From Catellatospora tritici (lineage in GTDB: Bacteria; Actinomycetota; Actinomycetes; Mycobacteriales; Micromonosporaceae): DNA of 64,000 nt. Positions within the stretch are counted from its first letter, which is position 1; the number at the start of each line of letters is the position of its first letter. Of this stretch, positions 47,346 through 56,145 are shown in pieces. The stretch is from the NCBI RefSeq assembly GCF_019083965.1, contig NZ_JAHRCY010000003.1:1-64000 (forward strand). The letters run 5' to 3'. Below the pieces are notes generated by a model, which saw nothing but the letters and a program-made list of their open reading frames with translations, did no database searches and had not been told where the DNA came from. The position numbers were made by a program, and so were the translations under genes.

Positions 47346-48332
47346 ATGGCTCCACAGGCCAGCGACTCGCCGCTCATGGACAATTGTCTGACCGATGCGG
47401 AATTCAGTGAGCTGCCGGGTTTCTCCCGCAACAAGGTGCGGGACGCCTACCAATTGCCGGATCGGCGACGCCTGCTGATTTCGACCGACCGTCAATCCGC
47501 GTTCGATCAGGTTTTGGCCGCCGTGCCGTACAAGGGCCAGGTGCTGACCCAGACAGCACGCTACTGGTTTGATGAGACCGCGGACATCTGTCCCAACCAT
47601 GTGATCTCTTACCCGGACCCGAGCGTCGTCATGGTCAAAGACCTCGACATGCTGCCGATCGAGATAGTGGTACGGGCCTACCTCACGGGTTCCACCAACA
47701 CCAGCGCCTGGCCGATGTATGCCCGTGGCGAGAGGGTGTTGTACGGTCACGAATTCCCAGAAGGCCTGAAGAAGAACCAGAAGCTGCCCAAAACGATCAT
47801 CACGCCGACGACGAAGCCCGCTCAAGGTGGGCATGACGCGCCGATCACGGAAGCCGAAATTCTCGAGACCCAGCTCGTGACGGCCGAACAATGGCAGGAG
47901 TTGGCGGAGAGAAGTCTGGCGCTGTTTGCCCGTGGACAGGAGCTGGCGGCCAAGAAGGGACTCATCCTGGTGGACACCAAGTATGAGTTCGGTCTTGACG
48001 AAAACGGCGCGATCGTGGTCGCCGATGAAATTCATACCCCGGATTCCAGCCGCTACTGGATCGCCGAGACCTATCAGCAGAGGTTCGAGGCCGGGGAAGA
48101 GCCGGACAGCCTGGACAAGGAATTCCTGCGGCTGTGGATCGTCAGCCAGTGCGACCCCTACAAGGATCCGATTCCGGAAATCCCCACCGATACCTTGATT
48201 GAGTTCAGCAACAAGTACATCGCCTTGTACGAACAGCTGACCGGTTTGGACTTCGAGAAACCCGACCCGACCGTCTCGGTGCGTGCCCGTATCCGCGAAG
48301 CGTTGGCCAAGGAACTCCCCGAGTATTTCTGA
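47346..48332 (+). CDS. purC: SAICAR synthase (phosphoribosylaminoimidazole-succinocarboxamide synthase)
   Basis: A 328-residue PurC with all signature blocks: RNKVRDAYQLPDRRRLLIST, STDRQSAFD, EIVVRAYLTGSTNTSAW, LILVDTKYEFGLDENG and DEIHTPDSSRYWI. It joins aspartate to CAIR with ATP. The length and the GSTNTSAW insertion are those of the longer, eukaryote/actinobacterial-like type. No other purine gene is adjacent, so it is probably a specialised copy in a biosynthetic locus with the nucleotide kinase and dikinase. That is inference, and a displaced housekeeping purC cannot be excluded. AAGAGGTG lies 8 bases before ATG 47346. Confidence 0.92.
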   Translation: MAPQASDSPLMDNCLTDAEFSELPGFSRNKVRDAYQLPDRRRLLISTDRQSAFDQVLAAVPYKGQVLTQTARYWFDETADICPNHVISYPDPSVVMVKDLDMLPIEIVVRAYLTGSTNTSAWPMYARGERVLYGHEFPEGLKKNQKLPKTIITPTTKPAQGGHDAPITEAEILETQLVTAEQWQELAERSLALFARGQELAAKKGLILVDTKYEFGLDENGAIVVADEIHTPDSSRYWIAETYQQRFEAGEEPDSLDKEFLRLWIVSQCDPYKDPIPEIPTDTLIEFSNKYIALYEQLTGLDFEKPDPTVSVRARIREALAKELPEYF

Positions 48333-48370
48333 CGGCTTCGGCGCAGAAGCTCTTGACGGTGTCCACGGAG

Positions 48371-48521
48371 GTAGCAGCCGTCGCGTCCGCGACGGACGAG
48401 CATGTCCGGCGTGTTCGGCCAGCTGCCGGCAGCTTTGCACGTCGATCGGCGCCGGCAGCGCGGTGATGAAGTCCTGGGCAACCAGCCTCGGTTCGATCCG
48501 CACGAACTTGGCCGAGTTCTA
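48371..48521 (-). pseudogene. IS701-family transposase N-terminal remnant
   Basis: The minus strand reads RIEPRLVAQDFITALPAPID followed by CRQLAEHAGHARPSR, the common N-terminus of IS701 DDE transposases (RxEPRxxAxxFVxGLL, then CWTIAEHAG). Only about 45 residues persist. The neighbouring 48522-48967 has further minus-strand fragments that I cannot assign. Confidence 0.68.
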
Positions 48522-48967
48522 GTCCAGCAGGTCCTCAGGTACTGCCTGCCTACGGCAGCGCACGCTTGGTCAACGGCCACCGCACTCGATATCGAGCTGT
48601 CCACAACACTCGATGGTCGGGCGGTGGCCGCCCATCTTCCAGTGGCCGTCACCTGACCTCGGCCGGGTAACCCGCAGATTCCGGACGTTGGTGACGCCGG
48701 CCAGTCCGAGGCAGCGGTGCAGCAGCGCGGTCAGCATGTCGGTGTCGGCACTCGTGAGGTTGTCGGGTGCGCCGCACACACCTGACCGGTGCCTGCGACG
48801 CCTGTGCCGCGTACGAGAACGCTCTGCGGGAGGAGGTCCCCCGTTGAACTCGGCCCGTGACAACGCGGCCTGCGGTTACTCCCGGCGGTCCCATCCGACT
48901 CGGGCGACCGGTGGGCGATCCGAGTTCGTCGCCGGCGGGCCTTGCATCCTGTACCCCGATCGCCGCC

Positions 48968-49492
48968 ATGATCTGTGATCATGTGCTCGTGCCGGAGCTT
49001 GTTGAACGGGTGGATGAGACCGATCGAGTCCTTGGTGTCGTGCCGCGGGCAGAAGCGGTGGCGAGGGGCTGGACAACGCGGATCGCCACGACCGTCTGCC
49101 GCGATGAGCGAGGGCGGTACCTGGTGTATCGCCGACCGGATGACGCGCCCTGGTTCCCGGGACGCTATGAGGTCTCGTTCGGCGGTGCGGTCCAGCCCGG
49201 TGAGCCGTACGCAGTTGCGGCCGCCCGTGAGCTGACCGAGGAACTCGGCCTGACGGTGCCTGTGCGATACCTGTTCAAGTACCTGGTGCACGGGGCGATG
49301 GGGACTTACTGGCTCGGTGTTCATGAGGCGCTGATCGACGTTGCGCCGACGCCGTCGCCCGTGGAGATCGCGTGGCACGGCTGGATGACCGCGACGGAGC
49401 TGCATGACGCCGTGCAGAGGCTACCGTTCATCCCGGACGGCCAAGACGCCTGGCGCAGGTATCGAGCCCATGTCGGCGAGACCCGTGACTGA
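48968..49492 (+). CDS. Nudix hydrolase
   Basis: A 174-residue protein with an IPP-isomerase-like opening (ELVERVDETDRVLGVVPR) and the Nudix box GGAVQPGEPYAVAAARELTE then ELGL, with all conserved Gly, Glu and Arg residues. Relatives hydrolyse nucleoside diphosphates linked to another group. ATG 48968 is assumed; GTG 48983 is an alternative. It is followed 50 bases later by the DinB gene in the same direction. Confidence 0.88.
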   Translation: MICDHVLVPELVERVDETDRVLGVVPRAEAVARGWTTRIATTVCRDERGRYLVYRRPDDAPWFPGRYEVSFGGAVQPGEPYAVAAARELTEELGLTVPVRYLFKYLVHGAMGTYWLGVHEALIDVAPTPSPVEIAWHGWMTATELHDAVQRLPFIPDGQDAWRRYRAHVGETRD

Positions 49493-49541
49493 CCACGTCG
49501 GGTACCCCGGCTCACGCCGTTTACTGGCAGACTTGGCCTCC

Positions 49542-50135
49542 ATGATCGATGACTTCGCCAAGGGCTACCTCCACCATCAACTGCGCAATGTCCGCGAGGT
49601 GCTGGTCTGGAAGCTTGACGGGCTATCGGAGTACGACATCCGCCGCCCCTTGACAGCGACCGGGACCAACCTCCTCGGGCTGGTCAAGCACAGGGCGTAC
49701 TCGGATGCCAGGTACTTCGGCGAGGTCTTCGGCCGGCCGTTCCCCGGACCGATACCGCGGTGGAACGAAGCCGGTGCCTGGGAGAACGAGCATTGGGCCA
49801 CCGCCGACGAGACGCGTTCGGACATTCTGGGTCTTCACCGGGCTGTCTGCGAACACGCGGATGCGACGATCGACGCCCTGCCCATCGACGCGCTGGGGCA
49901 CGTGCCCTGGTGGCCGAGCCCAGACGTGAAGCTGTTCAACATCATGGTCCACAGTCTCAACGACACCACCCGGCACGCCGGGCACGCCGACATCCTGCGC
50001 GAACAGTTGGACGGCCGCACCGGAACGACGGCCGAATACGAGCAGCCGATCGATGTCGCGGCTCGTGCGGCGTACTGGGCGGAGGTCGAACAAGCCGCCA
50101 AGGCCATGATTCGGGAACGGCCGGATGGTCGGTGA
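49542..50135 (+). CDS. DinB/DUF664-family protein
   Basis: A 197-residue four-helix-bundle protein: VLVWKLDGLSEYDIRRPLTA, NLLGLVKHRAYSDARYFGEV and HSLNDTTRHAGHADILREQL, the usual DinB/DUF664 metal-binding His pattern (first His in VKH, last two in TRHAGHAD). Members include mycothiol- or bacillithiol-dependent transferases and many uncharacterised proteins. ATG 49542 is chosen because the family begins there. It probably shares a transcript with the Nudix gene. Confidence 0.85.
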   Translation: MIDDFAKGYLHHQLRNVREVLVWKLDGLSEYDIRRPLTATGTNLLGLVKHRAYSDARYFGEVFGRPFPGPIPRWNEAGAWENEHWATADETRSDILGLHRAVCEHADATIDALPIDALGHVPWWPSPDVKLFNIMVHSLNDTTRHAGHADILREQLDGRTGTTAEYEQPIDVAARAAYWAEVEQAAKAMIRERPDGR

Positions 50136-50438
50136 ACCCATCCTGAGGAGCAACGGTCCGTGACCGGACCGGCCAACGTGACCGCCCGCCCGACGCGCCA
50201 TCTCTGGCCCCATGTTCCCGCCTGTGGGATTCGTGCGAGCGAGAACTGGCCTACCGAGGCAGCAGGCATCGCCAACATGTCGACGCTACGCACGGCTACG
50301 GCTGAGGTTGCCGGTCGGCGATCAGTCGTGCCGGACTGCCGACCGGATCGCGGCAAATCCGGACGTCGTCGTGACGCCGCCGGCGTGACTGTGCGGCAGA
50401 CGGCCACCGCCGGTTCGAGGTCGTGCGGGCCTCCGACG
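50136..50438. other. Intergenic, no gene supported
   Basis: The gap between convergent genes contains a small hairpin GGTCCG/CGGACC (50155-50170) that may end the DinB transcript. Nothing else seen. Confidence 0.4.
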
Positions 50439-51140
50439 TCAGTGTGCGTCCAGGACGAAGAAGATGAAGCAGATGAAGGCTGTTCGGTCGCCGAGCTGGG
50501 GCGGGAGGAGCTCGCGGGGAGTGTCGGGGGAGAAGGGAGGCTCACTGATGACCGCGATGCGGAAGCCTGCCGCGGTGAACGCGTCGGTCATGGCGTGCAA
50601 GGGCCGGTGCCAGAAGGTCAGCACCGCACGCTGACCGTCCTTGAAGGTGTACTCGTCCGAGTACTGCGTGACGGAGAAGTAGTCGGCGCTGGGGTCGCTC
50701 GACTCGAGGATGCGGGGGTGGTTGACCGACAGGAGGAGACGGCCACCGGGCTTCAGCACGCGCCGCAGCTCGGCCAGCGGTGCGGTCCAGTCCTGCAGGT
50801 AGTGCAGCACGAGCGAGACAACGACGTCGTCGAACGCGCCGTCGGCGAACGGCAGTGGCAGGCTGAGGTCGGCTACCCGCAGGTCGGCGTCCTCACCCAG
50901 CCTCTTCCGCGCCAGGTCGACCATGACCGGGCTGGAGTCGAAACCGGTCACGACGGCGCCCCTTGCGCGGAGGGCTTCGAGCAGGGGTCCGGAGCCACAC
51001 CCGGCATCGAGCACCCGACGACCGTGGACATCGCCGGCGAGCGTGAGCATCGCCGGTCGCGCGTAGTAGGCGTTGAAGAGGCCTGACTCGTTGTCTCTCG
51101 AGTAGCTCTGGGCAAAGCTGTCGTAGTGGTCGGCCCGCAT
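50439..51140 (-). CDS. Class I SAM-dependent methyltransferase
   Basis: A 233-residue Rossmann methyltransferase: VLDAGCGSGPLLEALRARGA (motif I), GFDSSPVMVDLARKRL (motif II acid), DDVVVSLVLHYLQDW (motif IV) and LRRVLKPGGRLLLSV (post-IV). It is of the UbiE/Methyltransf_11 type; small-molecule O-, N- or C-methylation is possible. ATG 51140 follows GAGGA. It is separated from the upstream HAD operon by a terminator hairpin and has its own transcript. Confidence 0.9.
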   Translation of the reverse strand: MRADHYDSFAQSYSRDNESGLFNAYYARPAMLTLAGDVHGRRVLDAGCGSGPLLEALRARGAVVTGFDSSPVMVDLARKRLGEDADLRVADLSLPLPFADGAFDDVVVSLVLHYLQDWTAPLAELRRVLKPGGRLLLSVNHPRILESSDPSADYFSVTQYSDEYTFKDGQRAVLTFWHRPLHAMTDAFTAAGFRIAVISEPPFSPDTPRELLPPQLGDRTAFICFIFFVLDAH

Positions 51141-51346
51141 CAAGTCCTCGCTTCTTTCGTGCTCCCTGGGCGGGAGCGATCCGGCCAAAGGGTGCACGGC
51201 TCCCCAGGCTCGTTGTCAACCCAACCGCGCTGCGCGCCTGCCGGCCCGGCGAGCAGCTGTACCTGATCTGCGACAGACTTCTCCACCCACAAGCACGCAC
51301 TCCATCCACAACCACGCCATCGCGCGACACCCGAGACCAACTTCGC

Positions 51347-51374
51347 ACCCGGCTCGCGTATTCGCGAGCCGGGT
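51347..51374 (-). terminator. Terminator of the peptide-dikinase-phosphatase operon
   Basis: Perfect 12-bp stem ACCCGGCTCGCG and its complement with a TATT tetraloop, about 95 bases after the HAD stop in the direction of the operon. Confidence 0.8.
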
Positions 51375-51468
51375 TGCACCATCAAGTCGACGTGACAGGC
51401 CAGCGGCTCAACGGGTTCGACCATTCCTGGACGTGACAACCAATTGGGACGCGCCGGTGGAGGCTCAC

Positions 51469-52110
51469 TCAGTTTGCCTTGAGAATGATGTCCTTCAGTT
51501 CAGTCAGGGTCTCGATCCGATGGCTGGCCTGCGAGAAGTCCTGTGCTTTGGTGAAGTCGTTATGGACAATGACGCAGTCGATGCCCGCCGCCACGGCCGA
51601 GGCCAGCCCTCTGGCCGAGTCTTCCACAACCAGGGTCTCTTCTTTGGCGGCTCCAAAGCGCGTCAAGCCGGTCAGGTACGGCTCCGGGTGCGGCTTCGCG
51701 AGCGTGTAGTCTTCACGAACAAGGACGAAATCCATGAATTGTCGTATCTGACGCTTTTCGTGGATGACTTCGAAGTCCGCTCGTTTTGAAGTCGTCACGA
51801 TGGCCATTCGGACGTACCTCGACAGTTCGGCAAGCGTGTCAACGACGCCCTCGATCTCGATGGCCTCTGTTCTCAGATACTCCTGGTAGTACTCATTGCG
51901 AGCCTCACGCTGCCTGCTGAGGGTCTGTTCATCGATACCTGCCGCCTTGGCCAGGCCCCAAGTGCCCAATCCCAGAGCCATGTCCCGGAGGTATTGGTCC
52001 TTGTCCAAGGTCAGGCCGATGTCCGCCAGGGCGCGTGCGCCGGCCTTGTAGTACCAGAATTCGGTATCGACCAGCACACCGTCATGATCGAAGAGTATGT
52101 ACTGTTTCAT
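51469..52110 (-). CDS. HAD-family phosphatase (beta-phosphoglucomutase-like)
   Basis: A 213-residue HAD hydrolase: motif I FDHDGVLVDTE, motif II VTTSKR, motif III Lys in LAKPHPEPY and motif IV VEDSARGLASAVAAG. It belongs to the subfamily of small-phosphate-ester phosphatases and phosphomutases. ATG 52110 follows GGAAGGG. It is last in the leftward operon after the histidine-phosphatase-like gene, with a 60-base gap. It probably removes a phosphate introduced earlier in the pathway. Confidence 0.9.
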   Translation of the reverse strand: MKQYILFDHDGVLVDTEFWYYKAGARALADIGLTLDKDQYLRDMALGLGTWGLAKAAGIDEQTLSRQREARNEYYQEYLRTEAIEIEGVVDTLAELSRYVRMAIVTTSKRADFEVIHEKRQIRQFMDFVLVREDYTLAKPHPEPYLTGLTRFGAAKEETLVVEDSARGLASAVAAGIDCVIVHNDFTKAQDFSQASHRIETLTELKDIILKAN

Positions 52111-52170
52111 TCGCTTGAACCCTTCCAGTAGCCGAGGCAACCATGTTCGCCATCAACAATCGCACCAGGG

Positions 52171-52722
52171 TCACTGATAAGTGAACGGGCCACGGATGTT
52201 CGCGTTGTCGGTGATGGCGCTCTCCAGACTGACTCCACGGCAGATGTGCGCGAAGATGGCGGGACTCAGGCGCCATCCGATGGTGATGATGGTGTGCTCG
52301 CGGTGTTGCTTGGACTTCTCGTCGAGGAACTCGCGAACTCTGCGCGCGAAGTCCCTGAAGGACTCGCCTTCGGGAAACGGTTTGTCGATGAAGTCTAGGT
52401 AGTCTCGCTTGCCTTCATCGAAATTCATACCGGTGTACTGTGGGCCGTTGTCGATCTGACGGAGGCGTTCGTCGACGACGATCGGGATGGACGTGCCACT
52501 GAACAGGATCTCGCACGTTTCCTTCTGGCGTCGCATCGAGGACGTGTATGCAGCCGCGGAAGTCCCACTCTTCGTGACCATGTCGCTCAACAGGAGGACC
52601 AGATCCCGGGTCTGGTTCTTGAAGAGCGGTCGAAGTGAAGGGTCCACCGGGTCATCCGACGTGCCGAGGATGACCCCCTTCCGTGCGGCAGGTACGTGAT
52701 GGATTGTATATATGGTCAGCAC
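52171..52722 (-). CDS. Histidine-phosphatase-fold protein with altered active site
   Basis: A 183-residue protein of phosphoglycerate-mutase layout: it begins LTIYTIHHVPAARKGV, where the family has RHG; it keeps the middle SSMRRQKETCEI and LRQIDNGPQYTGM. The second catalytic block reads IITIGWRLSPAI, where the family has SHG. The RHG Arg is replaced by His and the second catalytic His by Trp or shifted. Either the fold is reused for binding, or the HH pair acts in a new way. GTG start with AGGTG upstream. It lies 27 bases after the dikinase stop. Confidence 0.72.
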   Translation of the reverse strand: MLTIYTIHHVPAARKGVILGTSDDPVDPSLRPLFKNQTRDLVLLLSDMVTKSGTSAAAYTSSMRRQKETCEILFSGTSIPIVVDERLRQIDNGPQYTGMNFDEGKRDYLDFIDKPFPEGESFRDFARRVREFLDEKSKQHREHTIITIGWRLSPAIFAHICRGVSLESAITDNANIRGPFTYQ

Positions 52723-52749
52723 GATCGCACCTTGACGTCCACAGGCCTT

Positions 52750-54954
52750 CTAGTACGGCCTGACCTGAAAGATGTATATGGTTTCATTCTTTATGCCCCA
52801 TTCAATCTGTACCCTGCGGGAGAATTGACGCTCCAGGTCCACTGCGATCCTTGCCAATGACTTGAACAGCCCTGCGAGAGGCTCGGTGATGATCGCAGGG
52901 TACGCACAGTAGCTCTCGCTGCCGGAGATGATGTCCACTTTCCTGATGTATGAACTCAGCGGAGTGACATCTCCCTGCATCAGGTGGCAAAGATCGCCGA
53001 CTATGTACTCGAGCAACATGTAGTCGTAGCCATTGAACGCGTTGGACGTCAGGATGACGCCGGAGATGTCGGCCGAAATCATTTCCTGCACGATTACCGA
53101 CATGTCTCCTTCCGCCTTGCCGTACTGGTCTATCGAATCCGTCCGCTGCGAGCCGTACACGGACCTGGCCAACTCGATGACCTTGGCAGGATCGCCGGCG
53201 TCCACATTGACGTAGCTTTCGAACAGACCAGCGTACGAACCTGAGCTGCTGTCTTCACTCGCGTGGGACGAGCGAACCACAACTCGATCGCACTTCAAGG
53301 AGGCGAGCCTCTCCAGCACGACCGCCTGAACGCCGGCGTCATCGATGTTTCTCAGCGCATGGCTGGTTATCACGAAGCCTTCCGCGATCCTGGCCGTCTT
53401 GTTGATCTTTATCAGATTCGCGGCTTTCGCGCCTACTTCTTCGCTGGTGTAGCCACTTTCGGTGGTCAACTCGACCACTGGCTCGGTCATCGCCGACTTC
53501 GACAGGTCGGCGTCGACCAGTTTTATGGTTCCGCGATCGAAATCAACTTCGATATGATCATCTGTTTCCAGGGCGTCCAACAGGCCGTTGACGCTGATCA
53601 TGCTGTTGATACCCAGCTCACGGCAGAGTACTGAGGCGTGCGAGGTGTATCCGCCGTACTGAGTTATCAATGCGCCGAACTTCCTGAGTTTCGGCACCAG
53701 GTACGGCCTCAGGACGTTGGTGATGACGGCGACGTCTTCTTTGGCGTCGGTTGCCTCGATGAACGCGTCAAAGCTGTTCAGGCCTTCTTCGTGTTGTTCG
53801 ACCTTCTTGACCCGATACCTCTTCGATCCGGTGCCGATGAGGACGTCTCCGGACAACTCGTGCTGTGAGGGGTCTCGGCTGCTCGTCACCTCGATGTACT
53901 GAGGAATTGAGTCCAAGAAGTCGATACGATCGTCCTTCAGTTCGAATACCGCCAGCTTTTGCCGTTTCGAGATTTCGGCATCGGAGACCCTCCTCCCATC
54001 ACGGATGAAGTCGGCGATCTCATCCATCAGCATGTAGTCGAACTGATGTTTGCCTATTTTCTTGATGAGCTCGCTCAGGAAGCGGCGCCTCACGGTGACC
54101 TTGAACTTCTGAAACTCCTCCCGCATCTGGATTTTGAGATACGAGAGTTCGCACGTGTGCCTTATGAGCAGCCTTGTCGCGTCACTCAGGCCTATCGCGG
54201 AGGCTGTTCTTTCGCTCCACACCTCTGCATTGACGTATCTGAAGTGCAGGTTGTCCAGGAAGGCTTTCTCCAGTTGCACGCTACTCGTGGTCTGCTGCGA
54301 AAGATGATCCTTGACCTCGTCTGCCGTAATGCCGTTCGGGCTCCCGGACGAGATGGTCGTCGATCGGTATTTCTCGACAAAACTCTCGATGTCCTCGGCG
54401 ACGCTCCGACCGTCCAGGTACTGCTGGGACATGGCCAACATGTCCACCGTCTGCATGTGCGTCAACAGCTCATTGTTGTTCGTGGCGAACAGTGAGTCCT
54501 TTATCGCTTTTGCTGCGAAGCGCATGTCCTGCGTGAGTTCCGCGTCCACCAGGTCGAAGACATTCTGGTAGAACGTGTCGGTGATGACCGAGTTGTAGTA
54601 TGCGATGTATTCGCACAGCAGATCGCGGTAGAGTTGGAACTGCTCAAACAAGTCCAACCGGGCGAACGACTCATCCGAGTGCCGCAGTTGTGCCAATACC
54701 TTGTGTATTTCCGCGACGCATCGATCATATTGGGCCTCGTCCGCCAAGAACCTGACGATGCCTTCTCTGACGTGGACCAGCTCTGCTTCCTCGAAATATC
54801 CCTTGTAATATCTGCTGGTCCCTATCGACAGATAGTAGTCGATGTCCAGCCGCGCCATGGAGCCGTGATACTTCTGCAAGGCTCTGACGTTGCTCTCCTC
54901 TATCATCAGGGCCCAGCTACCTTCATCCAGAAGGTTGAGTTTCTTGATGGACAT
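52750..54954 (-). CDS. Dikinase-like enzyme with permuted domains (PEP synthase/rifampicin phosphotransferase relatives)
   Basis: A 734-residue protein. Residues 1-350 are a helical region matching no family that I know. Residues about 360-480 are a phosphohistidine swivel domain with GGYTSHASVLCRELGIN (His about 440). Residues about 505-734 are the PPDK-type ATP-grasp (VGAKAANLIKI, VVVRSSHASEDSSSGSYAG, GVILTSN, IEWGI, and the terminal FQVRPY). In PEP synthase, PPDK and rifampicin phosphotransferase the ATP-grasp comes first; here it is last, a circular permutation. No PEP/pyruvate barrel is present, so the helical N-terminus probably binds the phosphate acceptor. The ATG overlaps the stop of the upstream 72-aa gene (TGATG). 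Confidence 0.8.
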   Translation of the reverse strand: MSIKKLNLLDEGSWALMIEESNVRALQKYHGSMARLDIDYYLSIGTSRYYKGYFEEAELVHVREGIVRFLADEAQYDRCVAEIHKVLAQLRHSDESFARLDLFEQFQLYRDLLCEYIAYYNSVITDTFYQNVFDLVDAELTQDMRFAAKAIKDSLFATNNNELLTHMQTVDMLAMSQQYLDGRSVAEDIESFVEKYRSTTISSGSPNGITADEVKDHLSQQTTSSVQLEKAFLDNLHFRYVNAEVWSERTASAIGLSDATRLLIRHTCELSYLKIQMREEFQKFKVTVRRRFLSELIKKIGKHQFDYMLMDEIADFIRDGRRVSDAEISKRQKLAVFELKDDRIDFLDSIPQYIEVTSSRDPSQHELSGDVLIGTGSKRYRVKKVEQHEEGLNSFDAFIEATDAKEDVAVITNVLRPYLVPKLRKFGALITQYGGYTSHASVLCRELGINSMISVNGLLDALETDDHIEVDFDRGTIKLVDADLSKSAMTEPVVELTTESGYTSEEVGAKAANLIKINKTARIAEGFVITSHALRNIDDAGVQAVVLERLASLKCDRVVVRSSHASEDSSSGSYAGLFESYVNVDAGDPAKVIELARSVYGSQRTDSIDQYGKAEGDMSVIVQEMISADISGVILTSNAFNGYDYMLLEYIVGDLCHLMQGDVTPLSSYIRKVDIISGSESYCAYPAIITEPLAGLFKSLARIAVDLERQFSRRVQIEWGIKNETIYIFQVRPY

Positions 54955-55172
54955 CAAGCGTCTCCCCATGGCATTGATTTGCTCAATCTTGTTTTCTTGG
55001 TCGCGTCAAAGAGTCGGCAGCAGGGCGTACCGGTGATCAGTGCCGGGTCCGGTGCCTGGAGTGCGGCCGTCACGAACAGCCGATCCTTCGAGAGTTCCGG
55101 CGCCGGGTCCCGAGCGAGCGCGTGTCGGTGGCCACCAGAGGCGACGATCACCACGCGGGTGGGCATCTTCAT
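54954..55172 (-). CDS. 72-residue peptide coupled to the dikinase gene
   Basis: A short gene with a strong ribosome site (AAGGAGAGG, 5 bases before ATG) and a stop overlapping the dikinase start (TGATG), so it is real and translationally coupled. It begins MKMPTRVVIVASGGHRHALA, contains DRLFVTAALQAPDPALITG, has a CC pair in the centre-right, and ends in a basic then Trp/Asp tail (SKSMPWGDA). No signal peptide, no domain recognised. Options are a small carrier or accessory protein for the dikinase, or a ribosomally made precursor peptide. Its first-in-operon position fits either. Confidence 0.7.
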   Translation of the reverse strand: MKMPTRVVIVASGGHRHALARDPAPELSKDRLFVTAALQAPDPALITGTPCCRLFDATKKTRLSKSMPWGDA

Positions 55173-55204
55173 GGGACCTCTCCTTCGGTGACATGGCTAC
55201 GACC

Positions 55205-55440
55205 GGTCGGCACGCTACCGGGCGCCAGAGATTTCCGGGCAGCTCTCCCATGAGCTCGGACTCGGAGCGAAGTCGCCTGTCCTCACCAAGAGCGGCGAGG
55301 TCCGATGCCCCTTCTCGCGGGTCCGGCAGGTGCTCGGCCGGCCGCGACGCCATCTCGCAACGCCCGTTGAGGACGCCCGCGATCGCCCGGAGGTCATTCT
55401 CGACCGCTTCCGGAAAGTCGTTCCCCCCGCGCGCTCTCCC
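55205..55440 (-). pseudogene. Coding-like fragment, possibly of a caspase-like gene
   Basis: A minus-strand frame with strong GC3 coding bias reads NDFPEAVENDLRAIAGVLNG and RPAEHLPDPREG, which faintly recalls the N-terminal part of actinobacterial caspase-like (C14) proteins. No start or active site. The rest of 55173-56145 (973 bases) shows no gene I can support; the promoter of the 72-aa gene and that of the RiPP-like operon must lie here. Confidence 0.3.
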
Positions 55441-56145
55441 TCGCGGGCGCCCGACAGCCAAGACTCGGTCTGCGCAGCGCCCCAAGCGGCACCCGAGTCA
55501 TGGTCCTGCGGCAGAGCCGCGGTGCCAACCGGCTCACGTGCTTCGAGGGCCGCCCGCGACGCCAGCCGGTTCGCGATCGCGGCTTCCTGGACGACACGTG
55601 CGCCGAGACGGATGCGCCTTGGATCTATGAGCAGAAGCCACCGCCAGATCCGGCACCGGACGATCGCGCCCCGCTCAGTTCGGCGAGGTGCTGAGCGACC
55701 CAAGCCGACTTCTCGCTGCCCAATCGGCGGCCGTCGGCAATAGGAGCAGTCGACTCATCCGTACCGCGCCGGATGTGGCTCGACACCGCCGTGCCACCGG
55801 GGACCGACACCGTCACCGTGTCACGCGGCGATCGCCCGATGTGGATGCTGCCCTGACCGGTACACGGTTGTGGACGCGCTCGCTCACCAGAACCTCCCCG
55901 TTGTGCCGATGCCTGGCCTGCGCAATTTCGCAGACAACATAGCGACAGGTGGAAGGGCTGACAACCCCGGTTGAGCTCGCGTCCATCCGCGCCAGAAGCG
56001 ACGTGGACAGCATGCTGCGTGCGGGTGTCTAGAGAACTGAGATGTCCTTGCGACCATCGCTCGTGATCATGTAGTTTCCATCCCGGCAAACTGGGGGCCG
56101 CGCGAAGCGTGCGTGCTGTCCAGTCAAGGGACAGAGGAGGCGGCC

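Noticed and set aside
43789-55172. Phosphonate or phaseolotoxin-type cluster
   Set aside because: No PEP mutase, no amidinotransferase and no NRPS are present; the dikinase-like enzyme alone is not enough to assign the chemistry.
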